This document shows, piece by piece, positions 36,290-49,646 of a DNA stretch of 64,000 bases. Source of the DNA: Paratinospora sagittata. Taxonomy: Eukaryota > Streptophyta > Magnoliopsida > Ranunculales > Menispermaceae. The first letter of the stretch is position 1, and every line of letters begins with the position of its first letter. The notes beneath the pieces were generated by a model that was not told where the DNA came from, ran no database searches, and was given only the letters and a program-made list of their open reading frames with translations. The stretch is taken from NCBI GenBank assembly GCA_035771175.1, contig JAYMFD010001271.1:3286001-3350000 (forward strand). The letters run 5' to 3'. A program made the position numbers and the translations under genes.

Positions 36290-38616
36290 CAATAGCTATC
36301 AATGTTTACAAGGATCAAGCTCTAAGTACGAAGACATCTCAATGCTAATGCATTAGTTTGATCTTGGGTGAGCAGGGTACCCTCTCAATCAATCTCAGCA
36401 CGAAAACTCTCTAAATTGCAAAGTCTTCAAAATCACTTGGATTTAGTATTTTATTTTGACAAAATATTTTCCGGAAGGTTTTAATAATAATTTCAATGAG
36501 TTTTCAATGATTTAAAAGTGTTTTGAGACAATGGAATGGTTCTTGAGTGTTAAAATATTAATTTTTAAAAAATCGGGCTATCCAGCACTTTGCCAAATTT
36601 TTTGAAAAGGCAATGGCGCACTATCAGCGTTGATAGCACGCTGATAGGGTTGAATAATCAAAAATCTATTTTTCTTGAAAATTGCCTGCAACGTGCTATC
36701 CCTTTTGATAACTCGCTATAGAGCAGTTGCCGTGATCTTTCAATTTTTAGTAAAATGGGCAATACCGTGCTATAGCCTTGATTGCACTCTGTCGAAAAGT
36801 TCGAAAAACACGACGTCTCAGGTTGTGTATATCGACCGACAATAGTCCGCTATCCGTCATTAATGGGCATGATACACAACCCAATAGCTTGCTATCCATG
36901 TCATATTTAGAAATATCGCATTTCTAACGAGAAAAATTTGGGTCCTTTCCTTTGCTCGATCTTTCTATTCCTTAAATAGTTTTGACTGGGAATCGTAACT
37001 TAAACATTCCCACTAACACCGGATGATTCCCATTGTGTCTCACGGGCAAAATAACTTTAGGTTAAACAATGTTTTCAATTCAAATCATTTGCTACTCTCT
37101 TGCTCTTTAACCTGCAACTGCTAATTTAATAAAACACTCATTCTCTTATTTTTAAAGATACAACACACACGATTTTTGCAAGTTACACTGAGCCTTCCAA
37201 AGATTATTTCAAAAGAAGAAAGTCGTGATTCTTGCATTGCCAATAAAAGCTTCGACATGAATGAAAATTGCAAACCGTCTTGAAGATAACCTCATTGTTT
37301 AGCAAGTTCTTCATTTTATCCCTTTTGTGCTGATATGTTCAAAAGCTATCCATTGTTTTAAACTATAGGTATATGAAGTGTTCTCAGTAAGAGAACACAT
37401 TACCTATATTCTTTCTCTGAGTGCTACAACTAATCATAAAGAACACATTAAACAATAGCTATCAAGGTTTCAAAAGATCAAGCTCTAAGTACGAAGACAT
37501 CTCAATGCTAATGCATTAGTTTGATCTTAGGTGTGCAGGGTAACCTCTCGATCAATCTCAGTACGAAAACTCTCTAAATTTCAAAGTCTTCAAAATCACT
37601 TGGATTTAGTATTTGATTTTGACAAAATATTTTCCGGAAGGTTTTATTCATAATTTCGATGATTTCCCAATGATTTAAAAGTGTTTTGAGACAATGGAAT
37701 TGTTCTTAAGTGTTAAAATATTAATTTTTCCAAAATCGGGCTATCCAACACTATGCCAAAAATTTTCAAAAGGCAATAGCGCACTATCAGTGTTGATAGC
37801 ACGTTGATGGGGTTGAACTATTAAAACTCAATTTTTCTTGAAAATTGCCTACAGCGCTATCCCTTTTGATAACTCGCTATAGAGCAGTTGCCGTGATCTT
37901 TCGATTTTTACTAAAATGGGCAATAGCGTGCTATAAGCCTTGATTGCATGCTATCGGAAAGACCGAAAAACACGAGCTCTCAGGTTTGTGTACATCGACC
38001 TGCAGTAGTACGTTATTCGCCATTAGAGAGCATTATGACAACTCTATAGCATGTTATCGCCATCTGAGCTAGAAATCTCGCCTTTCTAACGAGAAAAACG
38101 TAGGCCCTTTCCCTTGCTCGATTTTTCAATTCCTTGCACAGTTTTGACTGGGAATCGTAACTTAAACATTCTCCACTAACACCTGGATGATTCCCATTGT
38201 GTCGCACGGGCAAGACAACTTTAGATTAAACAATGTTTTGAATTCAAATAATTTCCTACTCTCTTGCTTTTTAACCTGCAACTGCTAATTTAATAAAACA
38301 CTCATTCTCTAATTTTCAAAGATACAACACACACGATTTTTTCAAGTTAGAATGAGCTTTCCAAAGAGTATTTCAAAAGAAGAAAGTCGTGATTCTTGCA
38401 TTGCCAATAAAAGTTTCGACCTGAATCAAAATTGCAAACAATCTTGAAGATAACCTCATTGTTTAGCAAGTTCTTCATTTTATCCCTTTTGTGCTGAGAT
38501 TTTCAGAAGCTATCCATTGTTTTAAACTGTAGGTATATGAAGTGTTCTCAGTAAGAGAACACGTCACCTATATTCTTTCTCTAAGTGCTACAACTAATCA
38601 TGAAGAACACATTAAA
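36290..38616. repeat. Satellite monomers M38 (1163 bp) and M39 (1164 bp)
   Basis: The boundary is at 37453. Both have GAAGACATCTCAATGC (two bases shorter than usual), TTTTCCGGAAGG and TTAAACAATAGCTATCAA starts, marking a local subfamily that reappears in M42, M43 and M45. Confidence 0.9.
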
Positions 38617-38729
38617 CAATAGCTATCCATTGTTTTAAACTGTAGGTATATGAAGTGTTCTCAGTAAGAGAAAACATCACCTATATTCTTTCTCTTAGTG
38701 CTACAACTAATCATCAATAACATATCAAA
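38617..38729. repeat. Mini-monomer M40 (113 bp)
   Basis: CAATAGCTATC is fused directly to CATTGTTTTAAACTG, keeping only the monomer ends with the hairpin (one base altered: GAGAAAAC). The parents share AGCTATC at the join. It arose separately from the 171-bp mini-monomers, which join at a different point. Confidence 0.92.
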
Positions 38730-39882
38730 CAATTGCTATCAAAGTCTGCAATGATCAAGGTCTAAGAACGAAGACATATCCCAATGTTAATCCATTAGTT
38801 TGATCTTAGGTGTGTTGGGTAACCTCTCGATCATTCTCAGCACGAAAACTCTCTAAATTGCAAAGTCTTCAAAATGACTTGGATTTAGTATTTGATTTTG
38901 ACAAAATATTTTCCGAAAGGTTTTAATCATAATTTCAATGAGTTTTGAATTATTTAAAAGTGTTTTGAGACAATGGAATGGTTCTTAAGTATTAAAATAT
39001 TAATTTTTCCAAAATTGGGCTATCCAGCACTTTGCAAAAATTTCTTAAAAGGCAATAGCGCACTATTAGTGTTGATAGCACGCTGATAGGTTTGAATAAT
39101 CAAAAATCTATTTTTCTTGGAAATTGCCTACAGCGCGCTATCCCTTTTGATAACTCGTTATACAGCAGCTGCCGTGATCTTTCGATTTTTAGTAAAATGG
39201 GCAATAGCGTGCTATAGGGCTTGATTGCACGCTGTCGAAAAGTCCGAAAAACACGAGCTCTCTGGTTGTGTATATCGATCGGCAATAGTCCGCTATCCAT
39301 CAGTAAAAAGCATGATACACAACCTAATAGCTTGTTATCCATGTCAGATTTAGAAATCTCGCATTTCTAACAAAAAAAATGCTTCGATTTTTCTATTCCT
39401 TGCACAGTTTTGACTAGGAATCGTAACTTAAACATTCTCTACTACCACTTGGATGATTCCCATTGTGTCTCACGGGCAAAACAACTTTAGATTAAATAAT
39501 GTTTTCAATTCAAATCATTTCCTACTCTCTTTCTTTTCAACCTGCAACTGTTAATTTAATAAAACACTCATTCTCTAATTTTCAAAGATACAACACACAC
39601 GATTTTTGCAAGTTAGACTGAGCTTTCCAAAGAGTATTTCAAGAGAAGAAAGTCGTGATTTTTGCATTGCCTATAAAAGCTTCGACCTGAATCAAAATTG
39701 CAAACTGTCTTGAAGATAACCTCATTGTTTAGCAAGTTCTTCATTTTATTCCTTTTGTGCTGATATTTTCAGAAGCTATCCATTGTTTTAAACTGTAGGT
39801 TTATGAAGTGTTCTCAGTAAGAGAACACATCACCTATATTCTTTCTCTGAGTGCTACAACTAATCCTCCATAACACATCAAA
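38730..39882. repeat. Satellite monomer M41 (1153 bp)
   Basis: Has a short deletion near 39381 (AAAATGCTTCGATTTTT), removing the GGGCCCTTTCC box kept in its close relative M43 (AAAATGCGGGTCC). GCCTATAAAAGC near 39669 replaces GCCAATAAAAGC, as in M43. Confidence 0.9.
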
Positions 39883-41488
39883 CAATACCTATCAAAGTTT
39901 ACAAAGATCAAGCTCTAAGTACGAAGACATCTCAATGATAATGCATTAGTTTGATCTTAGGTGTGTAGGGTAACCTCACGATCATTCTCAACACGAAAAC
40001 TCTCTAAATTGCAAAAATCTTCAAAATCACTAAGATTTAGTATTTGATTTTGACAAAATATTTTTCGGAAGGTTTTAATTATAATTTCAATGAGTTTTCA
40101 ATGATTTAAAAGTGTTTTGAGACAATGGAATGGTTCTTAAGTGTTAAAATATTAATTTTCCCAAAATTGGGCTATCCAGCACTTTGCCAAAAAATTTTAA
40201 AAGGCAATAGCGCACTATCAGTGTTGATGGCACGCTGATAGGGTTAAATAATCAAAAATACATTTTTTATGAAAATTGCCTACAACGCGCAATCCCTTCT
40301 GATAACTCGTTATAGAGCAGTTGCCGTGGTCTTTCGATTTTTAGTAAAATGAGCAATAGCGTGCTATAGGCTTTGATTGCACGCTATCGGAAAGTCGAAA
40401 AACACGAGCTCTCGGGTTTGTGTATATCGACCTGCAATAGTACGCTATCCGTCATTAGAGAGCATGATACACAACCCAATAGCATGCTATCCACGTCTGA
40501 GTTTTTTAAAATATTTTCCGAAAGGTTTTAATCATAATTTCAATGAGTTTTTAATTATTTAAGACAGTGGAATGGTTCTTAGGTGTTAAAATATTAATTT
40601 TCCAAAATCGGGCTATCCAGCACTTTGCCAAAATTTCTTAAAAGGCAATAGCACACTATCAATGTTGAGAGCACGCTGATAGGTTTGAATAATCAAAAAT
40701 CTCTTTTTCTTGAAAATTGCCTACAACGCGCTATCCCTTTTGATAACTCGCTATACAACAATTGCCGTGATCTTTCGATTTTTAGTAAAATGGTTATTAG
40801 CGTGTTATAGGCCTTGATTGCACGCAGTCCAACAGTCCGAAAAACACGAGCTCCCAAGTTGTGTATATCGACCGGCAATAGTCCGCTATCCATCATTACA
40901 GAGCATGATACACAACCCAATAGCATGTTATCCATGTCTGAGTTAGAAATCTCGCATTTCTAACGAGAAAAACGTAGGCCCTTTCCCTTGCTCGATTTTT
41001 CAATTCCTTGCACAGTTTTGACTGGGAATCATAACTGAAACATTCTCCACTAACACCTGGATGATTCCCATTGTGTCTCACGGGCAAAACAACTTTACAT
41101 TAAACAATGTTTTTAATTTAAATAATTTCCTACTCTCTTGCTCTCTAACCTGCAACTGCTAATTTAATAAAACACTCATTCTCTAATTTTTAAAGATACA
41201 ACACAAAATTTTTGCAACTTCGACTGAGTTTTCCAAAGGTTATTTCAAAAGAAGAAATTTGTGATTCTTGCATCGCCAATAAAAGCTTCGACATGAATGA
41301 AAATTGCAAATCGTCTTGAAGATAACCTCATTGTTTATCAAGTTCTTCATTTTATCCCTTTTGTGCTGAGATTTTCAGAAGCTTTCCATTGTTTTAAACA
41401 GTTGGTATATGAGGTGTTCTCAGTAGGAAAACACATCACCTATGTTCTTTCTCTGAGTGCTACAACTAATCATCAATAACACATCAAA
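39883..41488. repeat. Fused monomer M42 (1606 bp)
   Basis: Runs normally to CCACGTCTGAG (about 40500), then jumps back to TAAAATATTTTCCGAAAGG, so about 440 bp of the monomer, including the whole palindromic core, is present twice. The 5' part (CTCACGATCATTCTC) is closest to M43 and the second part resembles M38/M41. It looks like an illegitimate join at a T/A-rich site. Confidence 0.92.
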
Positions 41489-43823
41489 CAATAGCTATCA
41501 AAGTTTACAAAGATCAAGCTCTAAGTATGAAGACATCTCAATGCTAATGCATTAGTTTGATCTTAGGTGTGTAGGGTAACCTCACGATCATTCTCAGCAC
41601 GAAACTCTCTAAAATGCAAAGTCTTCAAAATCACTAAGATTTAGTATTTGATTTTGACAAAATATTTTTTGGAAGGTTTTAATTATAATTTCAATGAGTT
41701 TTCAATGATTTAAAAGTGTTTTGAGACAATGGAATGGTTCTTAAGTGTTAAAATATTAATTTTTCCAAAATTGGGCTATCCAGCACTTTGCCAAAAATTT
41801 TTAAAAGGCAATAGCGTACTATCAGTGTTGATGGCACGCTGATAGGGTTAAATAATCAAAAATACATTTTTCATAAAAATTGCCTACAACGCGCTATCCC
41901 TTCTGATAACTCGTTATAGAGCAGTTGCCGTGGTCTTTCGATTTTTAGTAAAAGGGGCAATAGCGTGCTATAGGCTTTGATTGCACGCTATCGGAAAGTC
42001 GAAAAACACAAGCTCTCGGGTTGTGTATATCGATCGGCAATAGTCCGCTATCCATCATTAAAAAGCATGATACACAACCCAATAGCTTGTTATCCATGTC
42101 AGATTTAGAAATCTCGCATTTCTAACAAAAAAAATGCGGGTCCTATCTCCGTTGCTCGATTTTTCTATTCCTTGCACAGTTTTGACTAGGAATCGTAACT
42201 TAAACATTCTCTACTAACACTTGGATGATTCCCATTGTGTCTCACGGGCGAAACAACTTTAGATTAAATAATGTTTTCAATTCAAATCATTTCCTACTCT
42301 CTTTCTTTTTAACCTGCAACTGCTAATTTAATAAAAAACTCATTCTCTAATTTTCAAAGATACAACACACACGATTTTTGCATGTTAGACTGAGCTTTCC
42401 AAAGAGTATTTCAAGAGAAGAAAGTCGTGATTCTTGCATTGCCTATAAAAGCTTCGACCTGAATCAAAATTGCAAACTGTCTTGAAGATAACCTCATTGT
42501 TTAGCAATTTCTTCATTTTATCCCTTTTGTGCAGAGATTTTCAGAAGCTATCCATTGTTTTAAACTGTAGGTATATGAAGTGTTCTTAGTAAGAGAACAC
42601 GTCACCTATATTCTTTCTCTAAGTGCTACAACCAATCATCAAGAACACATCAAACAATAGCTATAATAGTCTACAAAGATCTAGCTCTAAGGACGAAGTC
42701 ATATCTCAATGCTAATGCATTAGTTTGATCTTAGATCTGCAGGGTAACCTTACAATCAATCTCAGCACGAAAACTCTCTAAATTGCAAAGTCTTCAAAAT
42801 CACTAAGATTTAGCATTTGATTTTGACAAAATATTTTCCGAAAGGTTTTAATCATAATTTCAATGAGTTTTCAATGATTTAAAAGTGTTTTGAGACAATG
42901 GAATGGTTCTTAAGTGTTAAAATATTAATTTCTTCAAAATTGTGCTATCCAACACTTTGCCAAAAATTTTCAAAAGGCAATAGCGCACTATTAGTGTTGA
43001 TAGCACGCTGATAGGGTTGAATAATCAAAAATATATTTTTCTTGAAAATTGCCTACGGCGCGCTATCCCTTTTGATAACTCGCTATAGAGCAGTTGCCGT
43101 GATCTTTCGATTTTTAGTAAAAAGGGCAATAGTGTGCTATAGGCCTTGATTGCACGCTATCGAAATGACCACAAAACACGAGCTCTCGAGTTTGTGTATA
43201 TCAGCCTGCAATAGTACGCTCTCCGCCATAAGAGAGCGTGATACACAACCCAATAGCATGCTATCCACGTCTGAGTTAGAAATCTCGCATTTCTAATGAG
43301 AAAAACGTGGGCCGTTTCCCTTGCTCGATTTTTCAATTCCTTGCACAGTTTTGACTGGGAATCATAACTTAAACATTCTCCACTAACACCTGGATGATTC
43401 CCATTGTGTCTCACGGGCAAAACAACTTTAGATTAAACAATGTTTTCAATTCAAATCATTTCCTACTCTCTTGCCCTTTAACCTGCAACTGTTAATTTAA
43501 TAAAACACTCATTCTCTAATTTTTAAATATACAACACACACGATTTTCGCAAGTTAGACTAAACTTTCCAAAGATTATTTCAAAACAAGAAAGTCGTGAT
43601 TCTTGCATTGGGAATAAAAGCTTCGACAGGAATGAAAATTGCAAACTGTCTTGAAGATAACCTCATTGTTTAGCAAGTTCTTCATTTTATCCCATTTGTG
43701 CTGATATTTTCAAAGGCTATCCATTGTTTTACACCGTAGGTCTATGAAGTGTTCTCAGTAAGAGAACACATTACCTATATTCTTTCTCTGAGTGCTACAA
43801 CTAATCATCAAGAACACATTAAA
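41489..43823. repeat. Satellite monomers M43 (1166 bp) and M44 (1169 bp)
   Basis: The boundary is at 42655. Both have GTGTCTCACGGGC in place of GTGTCGCACGGGC. M44 starts with the ATAATAGTCTAC phase block, M43 with ATCAAAGTTTAC, so adjacent monomers belong to different start-types. Confidence 0.9.
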
Positions 43824-46157
43824 CAATAGCTATCAAAGTTTACAAAGATCAAGCTCTAAGTACGAAGACATCTCAATGCTAATGCATTAGTTTGATCTTA
43901 GGTTTGTAGGGTAACCTCTCGATCAATCTCAGCACGAAAACTATCTAAATTGCAAAGTCTTCAAAATCAGTTGGATTTATTATTTGATTTTGACAAAATA
44001 TTTTTCGGAAGGTTTTAATCATAATTTCAATGAGTTTTCAATGATTTAAAAGTATTTTGAGACAATGGAATGGTTCTTAAGTGTTAAAATATTAATTTCT
44101 CCAAAATTGGGTTATCCAGCACTTTGCCAAAAGTTTTCAAAAGGCAATAGCGTACTATCAGTGTTGATAGCATGCTGATAAGGTTGAATAATCAAAAATC
44201 TATTTTTCTTGAAAATTGTCTATACCGCGCTATCCCTTTTGATAACTCGCTATACAGTAGTTTCCGTGATCTTTCGATTTTTAGTAAAATGGGCAATAGC
44301 GTGCTATAGGCCTTGATTGCACGCTATCGGAAAGTCCGAAAAACTTGACCTCTCCGGTTTGTGTATATCGACCTCCATCAGTCCGCTATCCGTCATTAGA
44401 GAGCATGATACACAACCCAATAGCATGCTATAGACGTTAGAGTTAGAAATCTCACAATTCTAACGAGAAAAACTTGGGCCCTTTCCCTTGCTCGATTTTC
44501 CTATTCCTTGCACAGTTTTGACTGGGAATCGTAGCTGAAACATTCTCCACTAACACCTGGATTATTCCTGTTGTGTCGCACGCGCAAAAAAACTTTAGAC
44601 TAAACAATGTTTTGAATTCAAATCATTTCCTACTCTTTTGCTAACCAGCAACTGCTAATTTAATAAAACACTCATTTTCTAATTTTCAAAGATACAACAC
44701 ACACGATTTTTGCAAGTTACACTAAGCTTTCCAAAGAGTATTTCAAAAGAAGAAAGTCGTGATTCTTCCATTGCCAATAAAAGCTTCGACCAGAATCAAA
44801 ATTGCAAACTGTTTTGAAGATAACCTCAATGTTTAGCAAGTTCTTCATTTTATCCCTTTTGTGCTGAGTTTTCAGAAGTTATCCATTGTTTTAAACTGTA
44901 GGTATATGAAGTGTTCTTAGTAAGAGAAGACATCACCTATATTCTTTCTCTGAGTACTACAACTAATCATCAAGAACTCATCAAACAATAGCTATAATAG
45001 TCTACAAAGATCTAGCTCTAAGGACGAAGACATATCTCAATGGTAATGCATTAGTTTGATCTTAGGTGTGTAGGGTAACCTCTCGATCAATCTCAGCACG
45101 AAAACTCTCTAAATAGCAAACTCTTCAAAATCACTTGGATTTAGTATTTGATCTGTACAAAATATTTTGTGAAAGGTTTTATTCATAATTTCAATGAGTT
45201 TCGAATGATTTAAAAGTGTTTTGAGACAAATGAATGGTTCTTAAGTGTTAAAATATTAATTTTTCCAAAATCGGGCTATCCAGCACTTTGCCAAAAATTT
45301 TCAAAAGGCAATAGCGCACTATCAGTGTTGATGGCACGCTGATAGGGTTAAATAATCAAAAATACATTTTTCATGAAAATTGCCTACAACGCGCTATCCC
45401 TTCTGATAACTCGTTATAGAGCAGTTGTCGTGGTCTTTCGATTTTTAGTAAAATGGGCAATAGCGTGCTATAGGCCTTGAATGCACGCTATCGGAAACTC
45501 TGAAAAGCTCGAGCTCTCTGGTTTGTGTATATCGACCTCCAACAGTCCGCTATCCGTCATTAGAGAGCATGATACACAACCCAATAGCATGCTATAGACG
45601 TTAGAGTTAGAAATCTCACAATTCTAACGAGAAAAACTTGGGCCCTTTCCCTTGCTCGCTTGCTCGATTTTCCTATTCCTTGCATAGTTTTGACTGGGAA
45701 TCGTAGCTGAAACATTCTCCACTAACACCTGGATTATTTCTGTTGTGTCGTACGCGCAAATCAACTTTAGCCTAAACAATGTTTTTAATTCAAATCATTT
45801 CCTACTTTCTTGCTAACCTGCAACTGCTAATTTAATAAAACACTCATTTTCTAATTTTCAAAGATACAACACACACGATTTTTGCAAGTTAGACTGAGCT
45901 TTCCAAAGAGTATTTCAAAGGAAGAAAGTCGTGATTCTTCTATTGCCAATAAAAGCTTTGACCTGAATCAAGATTGCAAACTGTTTTGAAGATAACCTCA
46001 ATGTTCAGCAAGTTCTTCATTTTATCCCTTTTGAGCTGAGTTTTCAGAAGCTATCTATTATTTTAAACTGTAGGTATATGAAGTGTTCTCAGTAAGAGAA
46101 CACGTCACCTATATTCTTTCTCTGAGTACTAACACTAATCATCAAGAACACATCAAA
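43824..46157. repeat. Satellite monomers M45 (1162 bp) and M46 (1172 bp)
   Basis: The boundary is at 44986. Both have GCATGCTATAGACGTTAG and a short TTGCTAACC.GCAACTGC junction with CTTTAA lost. M46 gains CTCG by a small tandem duplication (CCTTGCTCGCTTGCTCGA near 45650). Confidence 0.9.
45270..45600. repeat. Cluster of GCTAT-type palindromic boxes (example in M46)
   Basis: Within 330 bp there are about nine boxes related to ATAGCGYGCTAT: GGGCTATCC, ATAGCGCACTATC, GCACGCTGATAGG, ACGCGCTATCC, CTCGTTATAG, ATAGCGTGCTATAG, GCACGCTATCGG, GTCCGCTATCCG and the perfect 12-bp palindrome ATAGCATGCTAT (45584-45595). Their spacing is irregular, about 20-60 bp. The same cluster lies at +270 to +610 of every intact monomer. 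Possible protein-binding sites or a relic of an older short repeat; function unknown. Confidence 0.8.
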
Positions 46158-48476
46158 CAATAGCTATAATAGTCTACAAAGATCTAGCTCTAAAGACGAA
46201 GACATATCTCAATGGTAATGCATTAGTTTGATCTTAGGTCTGTAGGGTAACCTCTCGATCAAGCTCAGCACGAAAACTCTCTAAATAGCAAAGTCTTCAA
46301 AATCACTTGGATTTAGTATTTGATTTTGACAAAATATTTTTCGAAATGTTTTAATCCTAATTTCAATGAGTTTCGAATGATGTAAAAGTGTTTTGAGAAA
46401 AAGGAATGGTTCTTAAGTGTTAAAATATTAATTTTTCTAAAATCAGGCAATCCAACACTTTGCCCAAGAATTTCAAAAGGCAAGAGCGCACTATCAGTGT
46501 TGATAACACGCTTATTGGGTTGAATAATCAAAAATATATTTTTCTCGAAAATTGCCTACGGCGCGCTATCCCTTATGATAACTTGCTATAGAGAAGTTGC
46601 TGTGATCTTTCGATTTTTAGTAAAATGGGCAATAGCGGGCGATAGGCCTTGATTGCACGCTATCGGAAAGACCGAAAAACCCGAGCTCTTGGGTTTGTGA
46701 ATATCGACCTGCAATAGTCCGCTATTCGTCATTAGAGAGCCTGATACACAACCCAATAGCATGCTATAGACGTTAGAGTTAGAAATCTCACAATTCTAAC
46801 GAGAAAAACTTGGGCCCTTTCCCTTGCTCGAATTTTCTATTCCTTGCACAGTTTTGACTGGGAATCGTAGCTGAAACATTCTCCACAAACACCTGGATGA
46901 TTCCCGTTGTGTCGCACAATCAAAACAACTTTATATTAAATAATGTTTTGAATTCAAATCATTTCCTACTCTCTTGCTCTTTAACCTGCAACTGCTAATT
47001 TAATAAAATACTCATTTTCTAATTTTCAAAGATACAACACACACGATTTTTGCAAGTTAGACTGAGCTTTACAAAGAGTATTTCAAAAGAAGAAAGTCGT
47101 GATTCTTGCATTGCCAATAAAAGCTTCGACCTGAATCAAAATTGCAAACAATCTTGAAGATAATCTCATTGTTTAGCAAGTTCTTCATTTTATCCCTTTT
47201 GTGCTGAGATTTTCAGAAGCTATCGCTTGTTTTAAAATGTAGGTAAATGAAGTGTTCTCAGTAAGGGAACACGTCACCTATATTCTTTCTCTGAGTGCTA
47301 GAACTAGTCATCAAGAACACATCAAACAATAGCTATAATAGTTTACAAAGATCAAGCTCTAAGGACGAAGACATATCTCAATGCTAACGCATTAGTTTGA
47401 TCTTAGGTGTGTAGGGTAACCTCTCGATCAATCTAAGCACGAAAAATTCTAAATTGCAAAGTCTTCAAAATCACTTGGATTTAGTATTTGATTTTGACAA
47501 ATGTTTTAATCATAATTTCAATGAGTTTTGAATGATTTAAAAGTATTTTGAGACAATGGAATGGTTCTTAAGTCTTAAAATATTAATTTTTCAAAAATCG
47601 GGTTATCCACCACTTTTCCAATATTTTTCAAAAGGCAATAGCGCACTATCAGTGTTGATAGCACGCTGATAGGGTTGAGTAATCAAAAATCAATTATTCA
47701 TGAAAATTCCCTACAACGCGCTATCCCCTTTGATAACTCGCTATAGTGCAGTTGCCATTATCTTACGATTTTCAGTAAAATGGGCAGTAGCGTGCTATAG
47801 GCCTTGATTGCACTCTAACGGAAAGTTCAAAAAACTCGAGCTCTCGGGTTTGTGTATATCGACCTGCAATAGTCCGCTATCCGTCATTAGATAGCATGAT
47901 ACACAACCCAATAGCATGCTATAGACGATAGAGTTAGAAATCTCACAATTCTAACGTGAAAAGCTTGGGCCCTTTCCCTGGCTCGATATTTCTATTCCTT
48001 GCACAGTTTTGACTTGGAATCGTAGCTGAAACATTCTCCACTAACACCTGGATGATTCCCATTGTGTCGCACGCGCAAAACAACTTTACCCTAAACAATG
48101 TTTTGAATTCAAATCATTTCCTACTCTCTTGCTCTTCCTAACTGCTAATTTAGTAAAACACTCATTCTTTAATTTTCAAAGATACAATACACACGATTTT
48201 TGCATGTTAGACTGAGCTTTCCAAAGAGTATTTCAAAAGAAGAAGGTCGTGATTCTTGCATTGCCGATAAAAGCTTCGACCTGGATCGAAATTGCAAACT
48301 TTCTTGAAGATAACCTCATTGTTTAGCAAGTTCTTCATTTTATCCCTTTTGTGCTGAGAATTTCAGAAGCTCTCGATTGTTTTAAAATGTAGGTATATGA
48401 AGTGTTCTCAGTAAGAGAACACGTCACCTATATTCTTTCTTTCAGTGCTACAACTAATCATCAACAACACATCGAA
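46158..48476. repeat. Satellite monomers M47 (1169 bp) and M48 (1150 bp)
   Basis: The boundary is at 47327. M48 lacks AAATATTTTCCGAA in GACAAATGTTTTAATC near 47500, and CTGCAACC near 48135. Both have GCTATAGACG in the last palindromic box. Confidence 0.9.
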
Positions 48477-49646
48477 CAATAGCTATAATAGTCTACAAAG
48501 ATCTAGCTTTAAGGACGAAGACATATCTCAATGCTAATGCATTAGTTTGATCTTAGGGGTGTAGGGTAACCTCTCGATCAATCTCAGCACGAAAACTCTC
48601 TAAATAGCAAATTCTTCAAAATCACTTGGATTTAGTATTTGATTTTGACAAAATATTTTCCGAAAGGTTTTAATTATAATTTCAACAAGTCTCGAATGAC
48701 TTAAAAGTGTTTCGAGACAAAGGAATGGTTCTTAAGTCTTAAAATATTAATTTTTCTAAAATCAGGCTATCCAACACTTTGCCAAAAAATTTCAAAAGGC
48801 AATAGCGCACTATCAGTGTTGATAGCATGCTGATAGGGTTGAAAAATGAAAATTTCATTTTTTCTTGAAGATTGCCAACAACGCGCTATCCCTTTTGATA
48901 ACTCGCTATAGAGCAGTTGCCGTGAACTTTCGATTTTTAGTAAAATGGGCAATAGCGTGCTATAGGCCTTGATTGCACGCTATCGGAAAGTCCAAAAAAC
49001 TCGAGCTCTCGAGTTTGTGTATATCGACCTGCAATAGTCCGCTATCCGTCATTAGAGAGCATGATCCACAACCCAATAGCATGCTATAGACATTAAAGTT
49101 AGAAATCTCACAATTCTAACAAGAAGAACTAGGGCCCTTTCCCTTGCACGATTTTTCTATTCCTTGCATAGTTTTGACTGGGAATCGTAGCTGAAACATT
49201 CTCCCCTAACACCTGGATGATTCCCATTGTGTCGCATGCGCAAAACAACTTTAGACTAAACTTTGATTTGAATTCAAATCATTTCCTACTCTCTTGCTCT
49301 TTAACCTGCAACTGCTAATTTAATAAAACACTCATTCTTTAATTTTCAAAGATACAACACACACGATTTTTGCAAGTTAGACTGAGCTTTCCAAAGAGTA
49401 TTTCAAAAGAAGAAGGTCATGATTCTTGCATTGCCGATAAAAGCTTCGACCTGAATCGAAATTGCAAACAGTCTTGAAGATAGCCTCATTGTTTAGCAAT
49501 TTCTTCATTTTATCCTTTTTGTGCGGAGATTTTCAGAAGCTATCGATTGTTTTAAAATGTAGGTATATGAAGTGTTCTCAGTAAGAGAACACGTCACCTA
49601 TATTCTTTCTATCAGTGCTACAACTAATCATCAACAACACATCGAA
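48477..49646. repeat. Satellite monomer M49 (1170 bp)
   Basis: Shares ACATCGAACAATAGC and GCCGATAAAAGC with the end of M48, suggesting a monomer-scale exchange between neighbours. Confidence 0.9.

Noticed and set aside
39660..39690. TATAAAAG in M41 and M43 as a TATA box
   Set aside because: It is a single-base variant of GCCAATAAAAGC found in most monomers, with no gene downstream.
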